Shown piece after piece: positions 9,055 to 16,628 of a DNA stretch of 64,000 bases. Origin of the DNA: CAWGJF01 sp963822905 (GTDB lineage Bacteria > Bacteroidota > Ignavibacteria > Ignavibacteriales > Ignavibacteriaceae); NCBI GenBank assembly GCA_963822905.1, contig CAWGJF010000007.1, positions 124,001-188,000 on the forward strand. The letters run 5' to 3'. The translations under genes were made by a program, and so were the position numbers. The first letter of the stretch is position 1, and every line of letters begins with the position of its first letter. The notes below the pieces were generated by a model. That model saw only the letters and a list, made by a program, of their open reading frames with translations. It had not been told where the DNA came from and ran no database searches.

Positions 9055-9280
9055 TTATAACGACGTTGCTGCTAAGCCGCCGCCCATAACAGCAATACTA
9101 AATTATGCACTTAAGCCAAAGATTAAGCCGGAGGTGCTTAAATCGTTCTCGGAAGCACCGAAGGCAAACGGTTAATTAAATTAGAACACTAAGAACAATA
9201 AAGACAAACTAAAATGAAAACTCAAAAACAAAAATAAACCCGCACTAAAAAGGCAGTCAGCTTGAGGCACGGGTTAGCTG
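9055..9280 (-). other. Candidate attC region between two cassette-like genes
   Basis: Read on the minus strand, it opens with CAGCTAAC (9280-9273), 7 nt, then TCAAGCTGACTGCC (9265-9252), a close match in sequence and spacing to the R''-L'' half of an attC site. It ends with GTTATAA (9061-9055), preceded by GGCGGCTTAG at about 9084-9075, which could be an L' box. At about 226 bp it is longer than typical attC sites. It also holds a perfect 7-bp hairpin (GGTGCTT at 9133-9139, AAGCACC at 9153-9159). The long middle may hold remnants of another site. Confidence 0.35.
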
Positions 9281-9285
9281 TTTTT

Positions 9286-9966
9286 TTACTGCTCATCTTG
9301 TCTTACTGCTGGGAAATCCCATTTAGAACCATATGAATTAGCATTAATTAAGTACAAACTATCTTTATCGATGAATATCTTTTTATTTCTAAAATAGTTT
9401 TTCATATTTCGGCTAACCAGTTTTCTGCTGTCATCGATATATACTTTGATAATATTCGCTGTGGTATCTTTAACAGTAAAATTCAATGAATAATCTACTA
9501 ACTGGATGGTAAAATTGCGGTTATTTGAATATAAATGTGATTTTTCTATTAAAAAGAAATATGTCGGAGGTGACATACTATGATCGATTTTTCTTTTGAA
9601 TTGATAAGTTGAATCAGATGTATTATAAAATATATTTTCAATAAAATACTCGTTACTATCAGCACCGATTAAATCTATTCTTAATTCTTTACCATTATCT
9701 TCTCTAATTTCTTTGGTGTAAGATATTTTTGGAAGCTTGTAAGAATTTAATATTAGCGTATCTTCAACCTGATGCCAATAACCTTCACAATAAGATGAAA
9801 CCCGATCTGTATAACCTTTATATAAAAATGTTGAGTCTTGAAATAATTTTAAACTCCATCCACCTCCATAAGTCTCGGATCTAAAGTAAGCTGGCAGAGG
9901 AATATCATTTTCACTAGGCTGGTATATTAAAATTAAAATAGTTAATAGAGTAAAAATATATTTCAT
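9286..9966 (-). CDS. Exported hypothetical protein in a cassette-like setting
   Basis: A 226-residue protein with a short signal peptide (MKYIFTLLTILILIYQ) and a beta-rich body of small residues and aromatics (GGGWSLKLFQDSTFLYKG, SYCEGYWHQVEDTLIL). I do not recognise a family; the layout resembles small lipocalin-like or DUF-type secreted proteins of Bacteroidota. The gene is bracketed by GTTAGCTG (minus strand 9992-9985) before its start and CAGCTAAC (9280-9273) after its stop, which are perfect complements. This bracket is what an integron gene cassette should show. No function is proposed. Confidence 0.6.
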   Translation of the reverse strand: MKYIFTLLTILILIYQPSENDIPLPAYFRSETYGGGWSLKLFQDSTFLYKGYTDRVSSYCEGYWHQVEDTLILNSYKLPKISYTKEIREDNGKELRIDLIGADSNEYFIENIFYNTSDSTYQFKRKIDHSMSPPTYFFLIEKSHLYSNNRNFTIQLVDYSLNFTVKDTTANIIKVYIDDSRKLVSRNMKNYFRNKKIFIDKDSLYLINANSYGSKWDFPAVRQDEQ

Positions 9967-9998
9967 ATTAAAATGTTATCCAAACAGCTAACTATTAC

Positions 9999-10155
9999 TT
10001 ATCAGGAATTGGGCAGTGCTTTGTTATCCTGATATAAATCTAACCAAAGTGAAAATAATTCTACCGGAAATCAAAATCTTAATTTCCATTCCTAATATCA
10101 TTCTGGTAGAGTTTTATTAAGATTAGAGTATTCTGTAGTTATCAGGATAAGCACT
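9999..10155. repeat. Folded inverted-repeat element of unknown type
   Basis: The arms AGTGCTT..TATCCTGATA (10016-10035) and TTATCAGGATAAGCACT (10139-10155) are inverted copies differing by a 3-nt insertion. TATCAGGA at 10000-10007 can also pair with TCCTGATA at 10028-10035. Inside lie two further pairs: CTACCGGAA (10061-10069) with TTCTGGTAG (10101-10109), and AATCTTAAT (10075-10083) with ATTAAGATT (10116-10124). These two inner pairs interleave. No ORF covers the element. The rest of the gene-free stretch 9967-10552 holds the tandem repeat at 10253-10470; 10156-10252 and 10471-10552 show nothing further. Confidence 0.6.
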
Positions 10156-10252
10156 CCCTGTTTATTTACTGCAAACTTCCCCAATATTATTAAACAATTC
10201 AACAAAAACCTTGAAAACAGCAAAAATCTTTTAGGGTTGCTTTCTTAAAATT

Positions 10253-10470
10253 CAGAATGCCACTTTAACTCTTTAGTGTCCTATTCTGAAAAATCGGAAT
10301 GCCATTCTAAAGCTTTAGAGTCCTATTCTTTAAAACCTGAATAGGGGAAAAAGTCGAAAAAGTCCTTTTCGTAAAAGTCAGAATGCCACTTTAAGCTATT
10401 AGAGCCCTATTCTGAAAATCCGGAATGCCATTCTAATCGTTTAAAGTCCTATTCTTAAAACTCAGAATGG
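10253..10470. repeat. 42-bp tandem repeat, five units plus a partial sixth
   Basis: Units begin at 10253, 10295, 10337, 10379, 10421 and (partial) 10463, exactly 42 bp apart. Units 1 and 4 start CAGAATGCCACTTTAA; units 2 and 5 start CGGAATGCCATTCTAA; all four close with CCTATTCT and a short A-run. This gives an alternating pattern. Unit 3 is degenerate. Each unit is an imperfect palindrome (GAAT..ATTC ends with CACT/AGTG-type inner pairing), so each can form a hairpin. There are no unique spacers, so it is not CRISPR. Confidence 0.85.
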
Positions 10471-10552
10471 AAAATCAAAATAAATAATGAAGTATGAAGA
10501 TTATTTGTCAAACTGAAGCAGCTTAGCATTTATTACAACGATAGCTGTGAAA

Positions 10553-11404
10553 TCAATCACCCAAATTATATTTTAATCCGACAGAGAGTACAAAATCAGG
10601 TGTTGAGTTTGAAAGACCGGCTGAACCAATAAAAGTATAAGTAATTTTATCACCGGATTTTATGTTCAATCCCAATGATAATTCCTGCGGCATTTGATAG
10701 ACATCTAAAATTTTTGAATAAAGACTGTAGCTTAGTAATGCTGAGATATCTCCATCACCAAAGAGCTTTCCAACTCCAAGATTTAATGTATAGGGATTTT
10801 TGTAATCTACATTTGTTGGATCACCGAGCAAAATATATCCGCCGGAAGCATAAACCAGGAATTCTCCAAGGTTTTTTCTTATTGTAGCTGACAGGCTGAA
10901 ATCAAATTTACCTGTACCGAAACCGTTCGCAGTTGAGGCCGTTGGAAATTTAATATAACCTCCAAAGGACAATCCTAAAGAAGAAGTAAATTGATTTAAC
11001 AGGTTATAGTTTGCGTAAAGATAAAGATCACCAATACCAAAATTTTCTGATGATGTTGTAGTGAGCAGGTTTTCGTTTCCCATCATATGTCCGCCGTGCC
11101 CTCCCGGACCTCCTGTACCCGCCGTACCCGAACCCATATGATTGGGAATAAACACATTTCCAAACTGGGAAACATTTTGTCCGTTAGAAGCAATAAAAGG
11201 AACGGACAGAGCAACTGAGTAATCATCCGAGTCGTACCTGGCTCCGCCATAAAGGTAAAAACTGTTTAATCTTTCTGTTGACAGATAATTACCGCTGGCA
11301 TATTGCAGACTTGAATTGATTGACCAATTGTTCTGCCCATAAATATTAAATGCTATTACAAATAAGAAAATTAATAACAGATAAAAACTATGTTTAATAA
11401 ACAT
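10553..11404 (-). CDS. Outer membrane beta-barrel protein of the copper block
   Basis: A 283-residue protein with a signal peptide and amphipathic beta strands throughout, ending in a barrel-type C-terminus (VLSVGLKYNLGD). A Gly/His/Met-rich loop (GGPGGHGGHMMGNEN, about 98-112) could bind metal. The family resembles the transporter/MetA-pathway outer membrane barrels that accompany metal or solvent efflux genes. It is 2 bp downstream of the Met-rich protein gene and closes the copper resistance block. A role in binding or passing copper or silver at the cell surface is inferred from the loop and the context. Confidence 0.65.
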   Translation of the reverse strand: MFIKHSFYLLLIFLFVIAFNIYGQNNWSINSSLQYASGNYLSTERLNSFYLYGGARYDSDDYSVALSVPFIASNGQNVSQFGNVFIPNHMGSGTAGTGGPGGHGGHMMGNENLLTTTSSENFGIGDLYLYANYNLLNQFTSSLGLSFGGYIKFPTASTANGFGTGKFDFSLSATIRKNLGEFLVYASGGYILLGDPTNVDYKNPYTLNLGVGKLFGDGDISALLSYSLYSKILDVYQMPQELSLGLNIKSGDKITYTFIGSAGLSNSTPDFVLSVGLKYNLGD

Positions 11405-11406
11405 TA

Positions 11407-11868
11407 CTATTTCTGATCAACGCTTGATTCCTGTTCCTTTAAATTTTTCATCATTCCGTTAAAGTTATTCATCATATTTTTCATGTTATCCATCATTTCA
11501 TTCATGTTCTTATGCATTCCCTCATTCGTCTTGTAAGAATCATTCTGCATCATATTATTCATTTGGGATAACATATCTTTCATCTGTCCTGACATATTGT
11601 GCATATTATCCATCATTGAATTCATTTGCTGCATGTTCTGCATTTGGTTCTGGTTCTGCATCATATTGTTCATTTGCATATTCATCTGGTTCATTTGTTT
11701 CATCATTTCCTGCATATTCATCATCTGGTTCTGCATGTTCTGCTGCATATTGTTATGCATATTTCCCATATGCTGCTGAGCGAATGATGAGACGGAAAAA
11801 AATGAAAACAAAATACCTGCTGCAATAAGAATGAAGCTTCCCCGCTTCGCAGAGCTTAATAATTTCAT
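11407..11868 (-). CDS. Exported Met/Asn/Gln-rich protein, probable periplasmic copper or silver binder
   Basis: A 153-residue protein with a signal peptide ending in SSFAQQ and a mature region dominated by Met, Asn and Gln in short repeats such as QMNQMNMQMNNMMQNQNQ. About one residue in four is Met, arranged as MxxM and MM pairs. This is the composition of soft-metal (Cu+/Ag+) sponge proteins such as SilE- or PcoE-like proteins, but it has no clear sequence homology to them. It lies between a SHOCT protein and a His/Met-loop barrel in a copper resistance block. Metal binding is inferred from composition. Confidence 0.7.
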   Translation of the reverse strand: MKLLSSAKRGSFILIAAGILFSFFSVSSFAQQHMGNMHNNMQQNMQNQMMNMQEMMKQMNQMNMQMNNMMQNQNQMQNMQQMNSMMDNMHNMSGQMKDMLSQMNNMMQNDSYKTNEGMHKNMNEMMDNMKNMMNNFNGMMKNLKEQESSVDQK

Positions 11869-11904
11869 TTTATACTCCTTAAATTAATTAACTGAATATT
11901 TTAT

Positions 11905-12132
11905 TTATTCCAGATCTTTTTTCATCTGGTCAAACTGTTCTTTATTTATTTCACCTTTAGCATATCTTTTTTTAAGTATATCAATGTGTGATTCAGTATG
12001 AGGATTTACCTGGTTCTGATTCCTGTGCTTATTCGATTGATTAATAATCAGCCAGGCTACGGCACCAATTATAATGAGCCAAAAAATCCAGCCGAACCAC
12101 ATTCCTCCACCCCACATATATTCATGAAACAT
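11905..12132 (-). CDS. Small SHOCT-domain membrane protein
   Basis: A 75-residue protein with a Met/Gly/Trp-rich N-terminus (MFHEYMWGGGMWFGWIFW), one membrane helix (about 12-30), a polar linker and a C-terminal SHOCT motif (ILKKRYAKGEINKEQFDQMK). SHOCT proteins of this layout are frequent next to copper-transporting ATPases and Cus systems. It lies downstream of the broken copB gene and upstream of the Met-rich protein. The SHOCT motif is thought to mediate oligomerisation; its exact function is unknown. Confidence 0.8.
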   Translation of the reverse strand: MFHEYMWGGGMWFGWIFWLIIIGAVAWLIINQSNKHRNQNQVNPHTESHIDILKKRYAKGEINKEQFDQMKKDLE

Positions 12133-12264
12133 TTTATTTCCCTCTTTCTTATACTTTATTTATTAGACGGCTCATTCTTAGAAACGATTTTACTGTACTT
12201 GAAAATGTGACTAAATTCAAAACGGAAATAAAAAATACCGGATTATAAATTTCGGTCACTATTA

Positions 12265-14328
12265 TTACCCCACTTTCAACAACTTTGCATTTATTGCAAC
12301 GATTACTGTACTTAAGGACATTAGCACTGCACCAACCGCCGGACTTAAAATTATTCCCGCGGAAAATAATACACCGGCTGCAAGAGGAATCGCAAATGCA
12401 TTATAACCAGTTGCCCAGATTAAATTCTGAATCATTTTGTTGTAAGTTGCTTTTGCAAATTTTATTAATGATACAACATCTTTCGGATTACTTTTTACAA
12501 GAATAATATCAGCAGTTTCAACTGCAACATCCGTTCCTGCACCAATTGCAATTCCTACATCTGCCTGTGCAAGTGCAGGTGCATCATTTACTCCATCGCC
12601 TGTCATCGCAACAATCATTCCCCTGCTCTGCACTTCTTTTATTTTTTCTGATTTTTTATCGGGCAGCACTTCAGCAAAGTAATCATCAAGATCCAAGTTC
12701 ATCTGCAACCCATTTTGCAACCTGTTTGTTATCACCGGTAAGCATCATTGGTTTTATTCCCATTTCTTTTAGTTGTTTAATCGCTTCTTTGGATTCTTCG
12801 CGGATAATATCAGCTAATGCAATTGCTCCGACTAATTTATTATCAATCAAAACAAACACAACAGTTTTACCCTGTGCGGACAGTTTATCTATTTTATCTT
12901 TTTCTTTTATTTCAATTTTATTTTCTTCAAGATAACCGGGACTGACAACTTTAACATCTTTCCCATTCACTTTTCCTTCCGCACCTTTTCCGGGAATCGA
13001 ATTAAAATCTTTAAGATCATATTTATCTTCTGTTGATTTGACAATTCCCTATGCAATTGGATGTTCAGATTCTGATTCAATTGCTGCAGCATATTTTAAA
13101 ATTTCTTTTTCATTATAATGCTTCATTAAAAGAAATTGTTTCTGTTACTCCGAATTCACCTTTGGTTAATGTTCCTGTTTTATCAAAAATTATTGCCTGA
13201 ATATTTCTTGCCTGCTCAAAAGCAGTTCTGTTTCTTATTAGTAAACCATGCTTTGCAGATAGTGCAGTTGAAACAGCAACAACTAACGGAATTGCCAAAC
13301 CGAAAGCGTGCGGACAGGTAATTACCATTACAGTTACTGTTCTTGATAAAGCGAAATTAAAACGTTGCTCCTGTAAACAAAAGCCAGACAAACATTGTTA
13401 TTGCACCGGCAGAAATTGCAACAATGGTCAGCCAGAAAGCAGCTTTGTTAGCAAAGTTCTGCGTTTTTGATTTACTTTCCTGTGCTTCATGAACCATTTT
13501 CACAACCTGTGAAAGGAAAGTTTCGTCACCGGTTTTTTCAACTTTAATTTTTATTGAGCCTTCACCGTTTATTGATCCGCCGATTACTTCATCGCCTTCA
13601 CTTTTGGAAACAGGTTTTGATTCACCTGTAATCATTGATTCGTTTATTGAAGTTTTTCCTTCATAAATTTTTCCATCGGCAGGAATTTTTTCTCCGGGTT
13701 TTATTAATAATTTATCTTCGTGCTTAAGTTCGGAAACTGTAACATCAGTAACATTCCCGTCATCATCAATTTTATGTGCTTCATCCGGCATAAGTTTGGC
13801 AAGTTCTTCAAGAGCCTTTGAAGCACCCATTACAGATTTCATTTCTATCCAATGACCGAGAAGCATAATATCAATTAAAGTTGCAAGCTCCCAGAAGAAA
13901 ACTTCACCCAGTACACCAAAGACAACAGCACTGCTGTAGAAATATGCAACCGAAATTGCAAGAGCGATCAGGGTCATCATTCCGGGCTGTTTCTTTTTTA
14001 ATTCACCGAATAAACCTTTTAAAAAAGGCCAGCCTCCGTAAAAAAAGATAAAAGACGAAAGAATAAAGATTAAATAAGTTTCACCGGTAATACTTAATTC
14101 TTCTCTTATCCCCAAAAGATGCTGAATCATTGGTGACAGAATTAGAATCGGAATCGTTACAATGAGGGAAATCCAGAACCTCTTTCTGAAATCCTCAATC
14201 ATGTGCATGTGATGTTCCCAATGATTATGTCCGCTGTGATCATGCCCTTTTGAATAAGCATGGTTTGAATGGTTATGCTCTTCCATTTTGTGTGAGCTAT
14301 GATCGTGATGTTGATGTTCGTGATTCAT
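12265..14328 (-). pseudogene. copB: copB-type copper P-type ATPase, broken by three frameshifts and one stop
   Basis: The pieces join into one ATPase of about 687 residues. The N-terminus is His-rich (MNHEHQHHDHSSH) without CxxC domains. It has an actuator (TGESKP), the metal site TCPHAFG (CPH, typical of CopB/P1B-3), the phosphorylation site DKTGTLTKGE and the hinge MTGDGVNDAPALAQADVG. The frame shifts by one extra base near 13359-13362 (T-run on the minus strand), near 13113-13118, and near 12691. An in-frame TAG replaces an expected Gln at 13049-13051 (HPIA*GIV). No single frame makes a functional pump. Either it is a decaying gene or the local sequence is faulty. Its job would be copper export to the periplasm. 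Confidence 0.88.
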
Positions 14329-14457
14329 TCTAATCAGTCTTTATTATCTTTACTTTTGAATTTTTGAAGCTAAAATAAATTATCAAGTCAGTTGAGACGT
14401 TACAAATTTTTATAAATCTTTTACAAAATTTTAATGATTATGTTCTACATCACTATG

Positions 14458-15015
14458 TTAATGTTCATCTTCATCATTGTCACCATGATGTTCGTGTTCT
14501 TCTTCCGTCATTTCCATTTCATTTTCCATCTTTTCATAATCTTCACTGCTTAAAGTCGGAAGAGTTTTCATGAATGCTACTATCGCCCAGATCTTTTCAT
14601 CAGAATGAGTCTTTCCCCACGCAGGCATTCCCGTCATCTTTATTCCGTTTTTTGTAACCCAAAAAGCAATTTTAGGATCCATATGTTTTGCATAGTTTAC
14701 TAAATATGGTGCAGGCGGGTTTAATCCTTTTGATAACTCGGATTGGTTTTGCCCCGGAGCACCATGGCAGCTTGCACACATTTCATCGTAATGTTCGAAT
14801 CCTTCTTTTATCATAGTTGAATCATTCAGATCAGGAACGGAAATATCTTTTGACCGGGATTCAACCGAGTTATCGCTTGTAGTATTTAAAACCCATTTCA
14901 TTATTCCCGTTTCTTTATTCATTGCACTTACATTGTACCACCCGCTGTAAATGAAAATAAGAAAAGCTACAAACAGAACTAATAGTGTCACCAGGACACT
15001 TATTATAATTTTCAT
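14458..15015 (-). CDS. Membrane-anchored monohaem cytochrome c
   Basis: A 185-residue protein with one N-terminal membrane anchor (about 3-24) and a class I cytochrome c domain. The haem site is CASCH (80-84), and the distal Met is probably Met130 in MTGMPAWG. It ends in an acidic, His-rich tail (EEEHEHHGDNDEDEH) that could bind metal. It lies in the copper block between the mini-protein and copB. Cytochromes of this type are often encoded with CopB- and Cus-type genes in Bacteroidota. An electron-transfer role is certain from the fold, and the partner is unknown. Confidence 0.9.
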   Translation of the reverse strand: MKIIISVLVTLLVLFVAFLIFIYSGWYNVSAMNKETGIMKWVLNTTSDNSVESRSKDISVPDLNDSTMIKEGFEHYDEMCASCHGAPGQNQSELSKGLNPPAPYLVNYAKHMDPKIAFWVTKNGIKMTGMPAWGKTHSDEKIWAIVAFMKTLPTLSSEDYEKMENEMEMTEEEHEHHGDNDEDEH

Positions 15016-15040
15016 CTAAGTCTCCAAAGTTATTATTGAA

Positions 15041-15139
15041 TTACTTACAGCAATCTTTACCTTTGCCGGCTTTTTTAAATTTAAGGATCAGCACGGCTGC
15101 TATCACTGCTATAAAACCCAGAGCTACTAATATTCCCAC
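15041..15139 (-). CDS. 32-residue single-helix membrane protein with a C-terminal CC motif
   Basis: A GTG start at 15137-15139 opens a 32-codon frame: a hydrophobic helix (MGILVALGFIAVIAAVLIL), a basic stretch (KFKKAGKGK) and a terminal DCCK. The plan matches the small FeoB-associated, Cys-rich membrane proteins and similar mini-proteins. It fits exactly between the HMBD protein gene, whose stop is 2 bp upstream of it, and the cytochrome c gene. The tight fit and sensible composition support a real gene, but at this length chance cannot be excluded. Confidence 0.5.
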   Translation of the reverse strand: MGILVALGFIAVIAAVLILKFKKAGKGKDCCK

Positions 15140-15141
15140 GG

Positions 15142-15609
15142 TTATTTATTTCCCTTTACTTTGAAATCATGTTTAAGAAGATTTTCTTTTGCTTTATCAA
15201 GAGAAACTTCTTTCAGCGTCATACCACATAACGGGCATTTACCCGGTTCGTCTGAAATAACATTCCAGTCCATCATATCCTGGTAAACTTTTCCATCTTT
15301 GTTTTTATCGATTGCCTGAAGGTCAATTTCACCTTTGTGCACCATCATATTTGTATTCATCGAATCCGATTTCATTTTCATATCATGATGCATTCCGTGC
15401 ATTGTGCTGTCGGATTTCATTTCGTGATGTTTGGTGTGAGTACTGTCGGTATCTATGTATGCCATAGTCATTGTACTGTTCATTTCGTGATCTGAACAAC
15501 AACCTTTTGCGCATTCTTTCATTTCCTTTTTTTCAGTCACAGGATTTTCCTGTGCAAACGCGAACACGCCAAAAAATAATACGACGAAGATTCCAATTAA
15601 GTTTTTCAT
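15142..15609 (-). CDS. Exported metal-binding protein with an EF-hand-like loop and HMBD motif
   Basis: A 155-residue protein with a signal peptide (to about residue 20), a Cys cluster (CAKGCC), a long Met/His-rich linker (MHGMHHDMKMKSDS) and a C-terminal module. That module has an EF-hand-like loop (DKNKDGKVYQD, 101-111) and the heavy-metal-binding motif PGKCPLCGMTL (123-132). The last roughly 55 residues are almost the same as the C-terminus of CusB at 19882-21552. It probably captures copper in the periplasm and may hand it to CusB through the shared module. Confidence 0.8.
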   Translation of the reverse strand: MKNLIGIFVVLFFGVFAFAQENPVTEKKEMKECAKGCCSDHEMNSTMTMAYIDTDSTHTKHHEMKSDSTMHGMHHDMKMKSDSMNTNMMVHKGEIDLQAIDKNKDGKVYQDMMDWNVISDEPGKCPLCGMTLKEVSLDKAKENLLKHDFKVKGNK

Positions 15610-15635
15610 TTTTACTCCTTATGATTTTATGTTAA

Positions 15636-16210
15636 TTAATTATAACCTCTTAATCTATTATATGCAGAGACCTGCGTCTCTGTCAGAATTTCTTTTTGCT
15701 TAATATGGGAATCAAGATGCACAAAACGAAGCTTCCCCATCAAGTCAGAAATTTCCATAATCTTGACCTTAACTAGCATTTCATCTGGATTATTTGCTTT
15801 AAAGATTGAATCCAATTCTTTCTCCTTTTCGATTACCAGGTTACCTAATTGCTTAGCTTCAGTTTGCATTGAGTTAAAAAGAGCTTCAGTTTTTTCTTTT
15901 TGTTCATTTGTTAATTTAAGTTCAGAGGAAAGATCAAGAACATGTCTGGTCCGGGATAACTGTTAAGCTCACCTGCCTTTGCCAATCCCATTCCTTCACC
16001 ATTTAATAAATGATTTAATTCTTCATTCGTTAGAGACTTAATCTCATTATTAAATTCAGATATATATTGAGAATTATGGGTATGATTTTTATGATTCATA
16101 TTATGCATTTTAGTATTGGTATTCTTTTCTGTTTCAGGGTTTTCCTGCGCGAATGTAATGATACTGATCAATGCAACAAGTACTAGACTTATTACAAGCT
16201 GCTTTAACAT
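15636..16210 (-). pseudogene. Spy/CpxP-like periplasmic metal-stress protein, frameshifted
   Basis: The 5' frame (from 16210) encodes a signal peptide, a His/Met linker and SYPGPDM before running into a stop at 15911. The 3' frame continues the family pattern (HVLDLSSELKLTNEQ, then a helix with MQTEAKQLGNLV) to a stop at 15636. One base is missing near 15944, where GP-x-HVL should read on. Joined, it is about 190 residues. The hallmark is the paired helices with LTxEQ of Spy/CpxP/CnrX-type chaperones or metal sensors. It sits in the copper block with two other broken genes. Confidence 0.75.
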
Positions 16211-16245
16211 TCCATATCTCCTTGTTTAATTATAAATTAAATTTT

Positions 16246-16584
16246 TCAAAGCGCTTCGGCACCTTGTTTTTTGGTTCTTATGCTGATTGCTTTGTTTACC
16301 TCTGAGACAAATATTTTCCCATCGCCTTTACTGCCGGTGTGAGCTTTTTCAAGAATAATGTTAGTAAATTTATCAACATCCTCATCACTGCAAACCAATT
16401 CGATTTTAACCGCGCCGCAATATTTTTCACAATACTCAATTGATAATTTAGTCTTCTTAGGATCGGCCCATCCGCCAAGTGTTGAAACATCGATAACCGT
16501 CATTCCTTTAACACCAGCAATTTCCAATTCAGATAAAACTCTATCAGCCATATCAGGTCTAATATATGCTTTAATCTCTTTCAT
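16246..16584 (-). CDS. PII-like regulator of the metal-efflux-linked group (PII-NG type)
   Basis: A 112-residue PII-fold protein (start MKEIKAYIRP, C-terminal signature TGSKGDGKIFVSEV). It lacks the Tyr51 T-loop motif of GlnB/GlnK; the T-loop region instead holds GGWADPKKTKLSIEYCEKYC with Cys52 and Cys56, plus Cys65. PII proteins encoded next to CusAB/CzcABC operons are a known separate branch (PII-NG). It lies 44 bp downstream of cusA. It may sense metal or nucleotide state and modulate the efflux pump. A true nitrogen PII is encoded at 62321-62659 for comparison. Confidence 0.82.
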   Translation of the reverse strand: MKEIKAYIRPDMADRVLSELEIAGVKGMTVIDVSTLGGWADPKKTKLSIEYCEKYCGAVKIELVCSDEDVDKFTNIILEKAHTGSKGDGKIFVSEVNKAISIRTKKQGAEAL

Positions 16585-16628
16585 CTCATTTCCCTTTCAA
16601 TTATCTGCTTGAATATTATTATCTTCTT

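Noticed and set aside
9999..10155. attC site of a third cassette
   Set aside because: The arms lack the paired core and L-box layout, so it is kept as a separate repeat.
10253..10470. Possible CRISPR array
   Set aside because: Repeats fill the whole period and there are no unique spacers; no cas gene is in the window.
11597..11828. Ile/Cys/Phe-rich and Ser/Tyr-rich frames antisense to the Met-rich protein
   Set aside because: They are the complement of the biased Met/Asn/Gln codons and show no real protein features.
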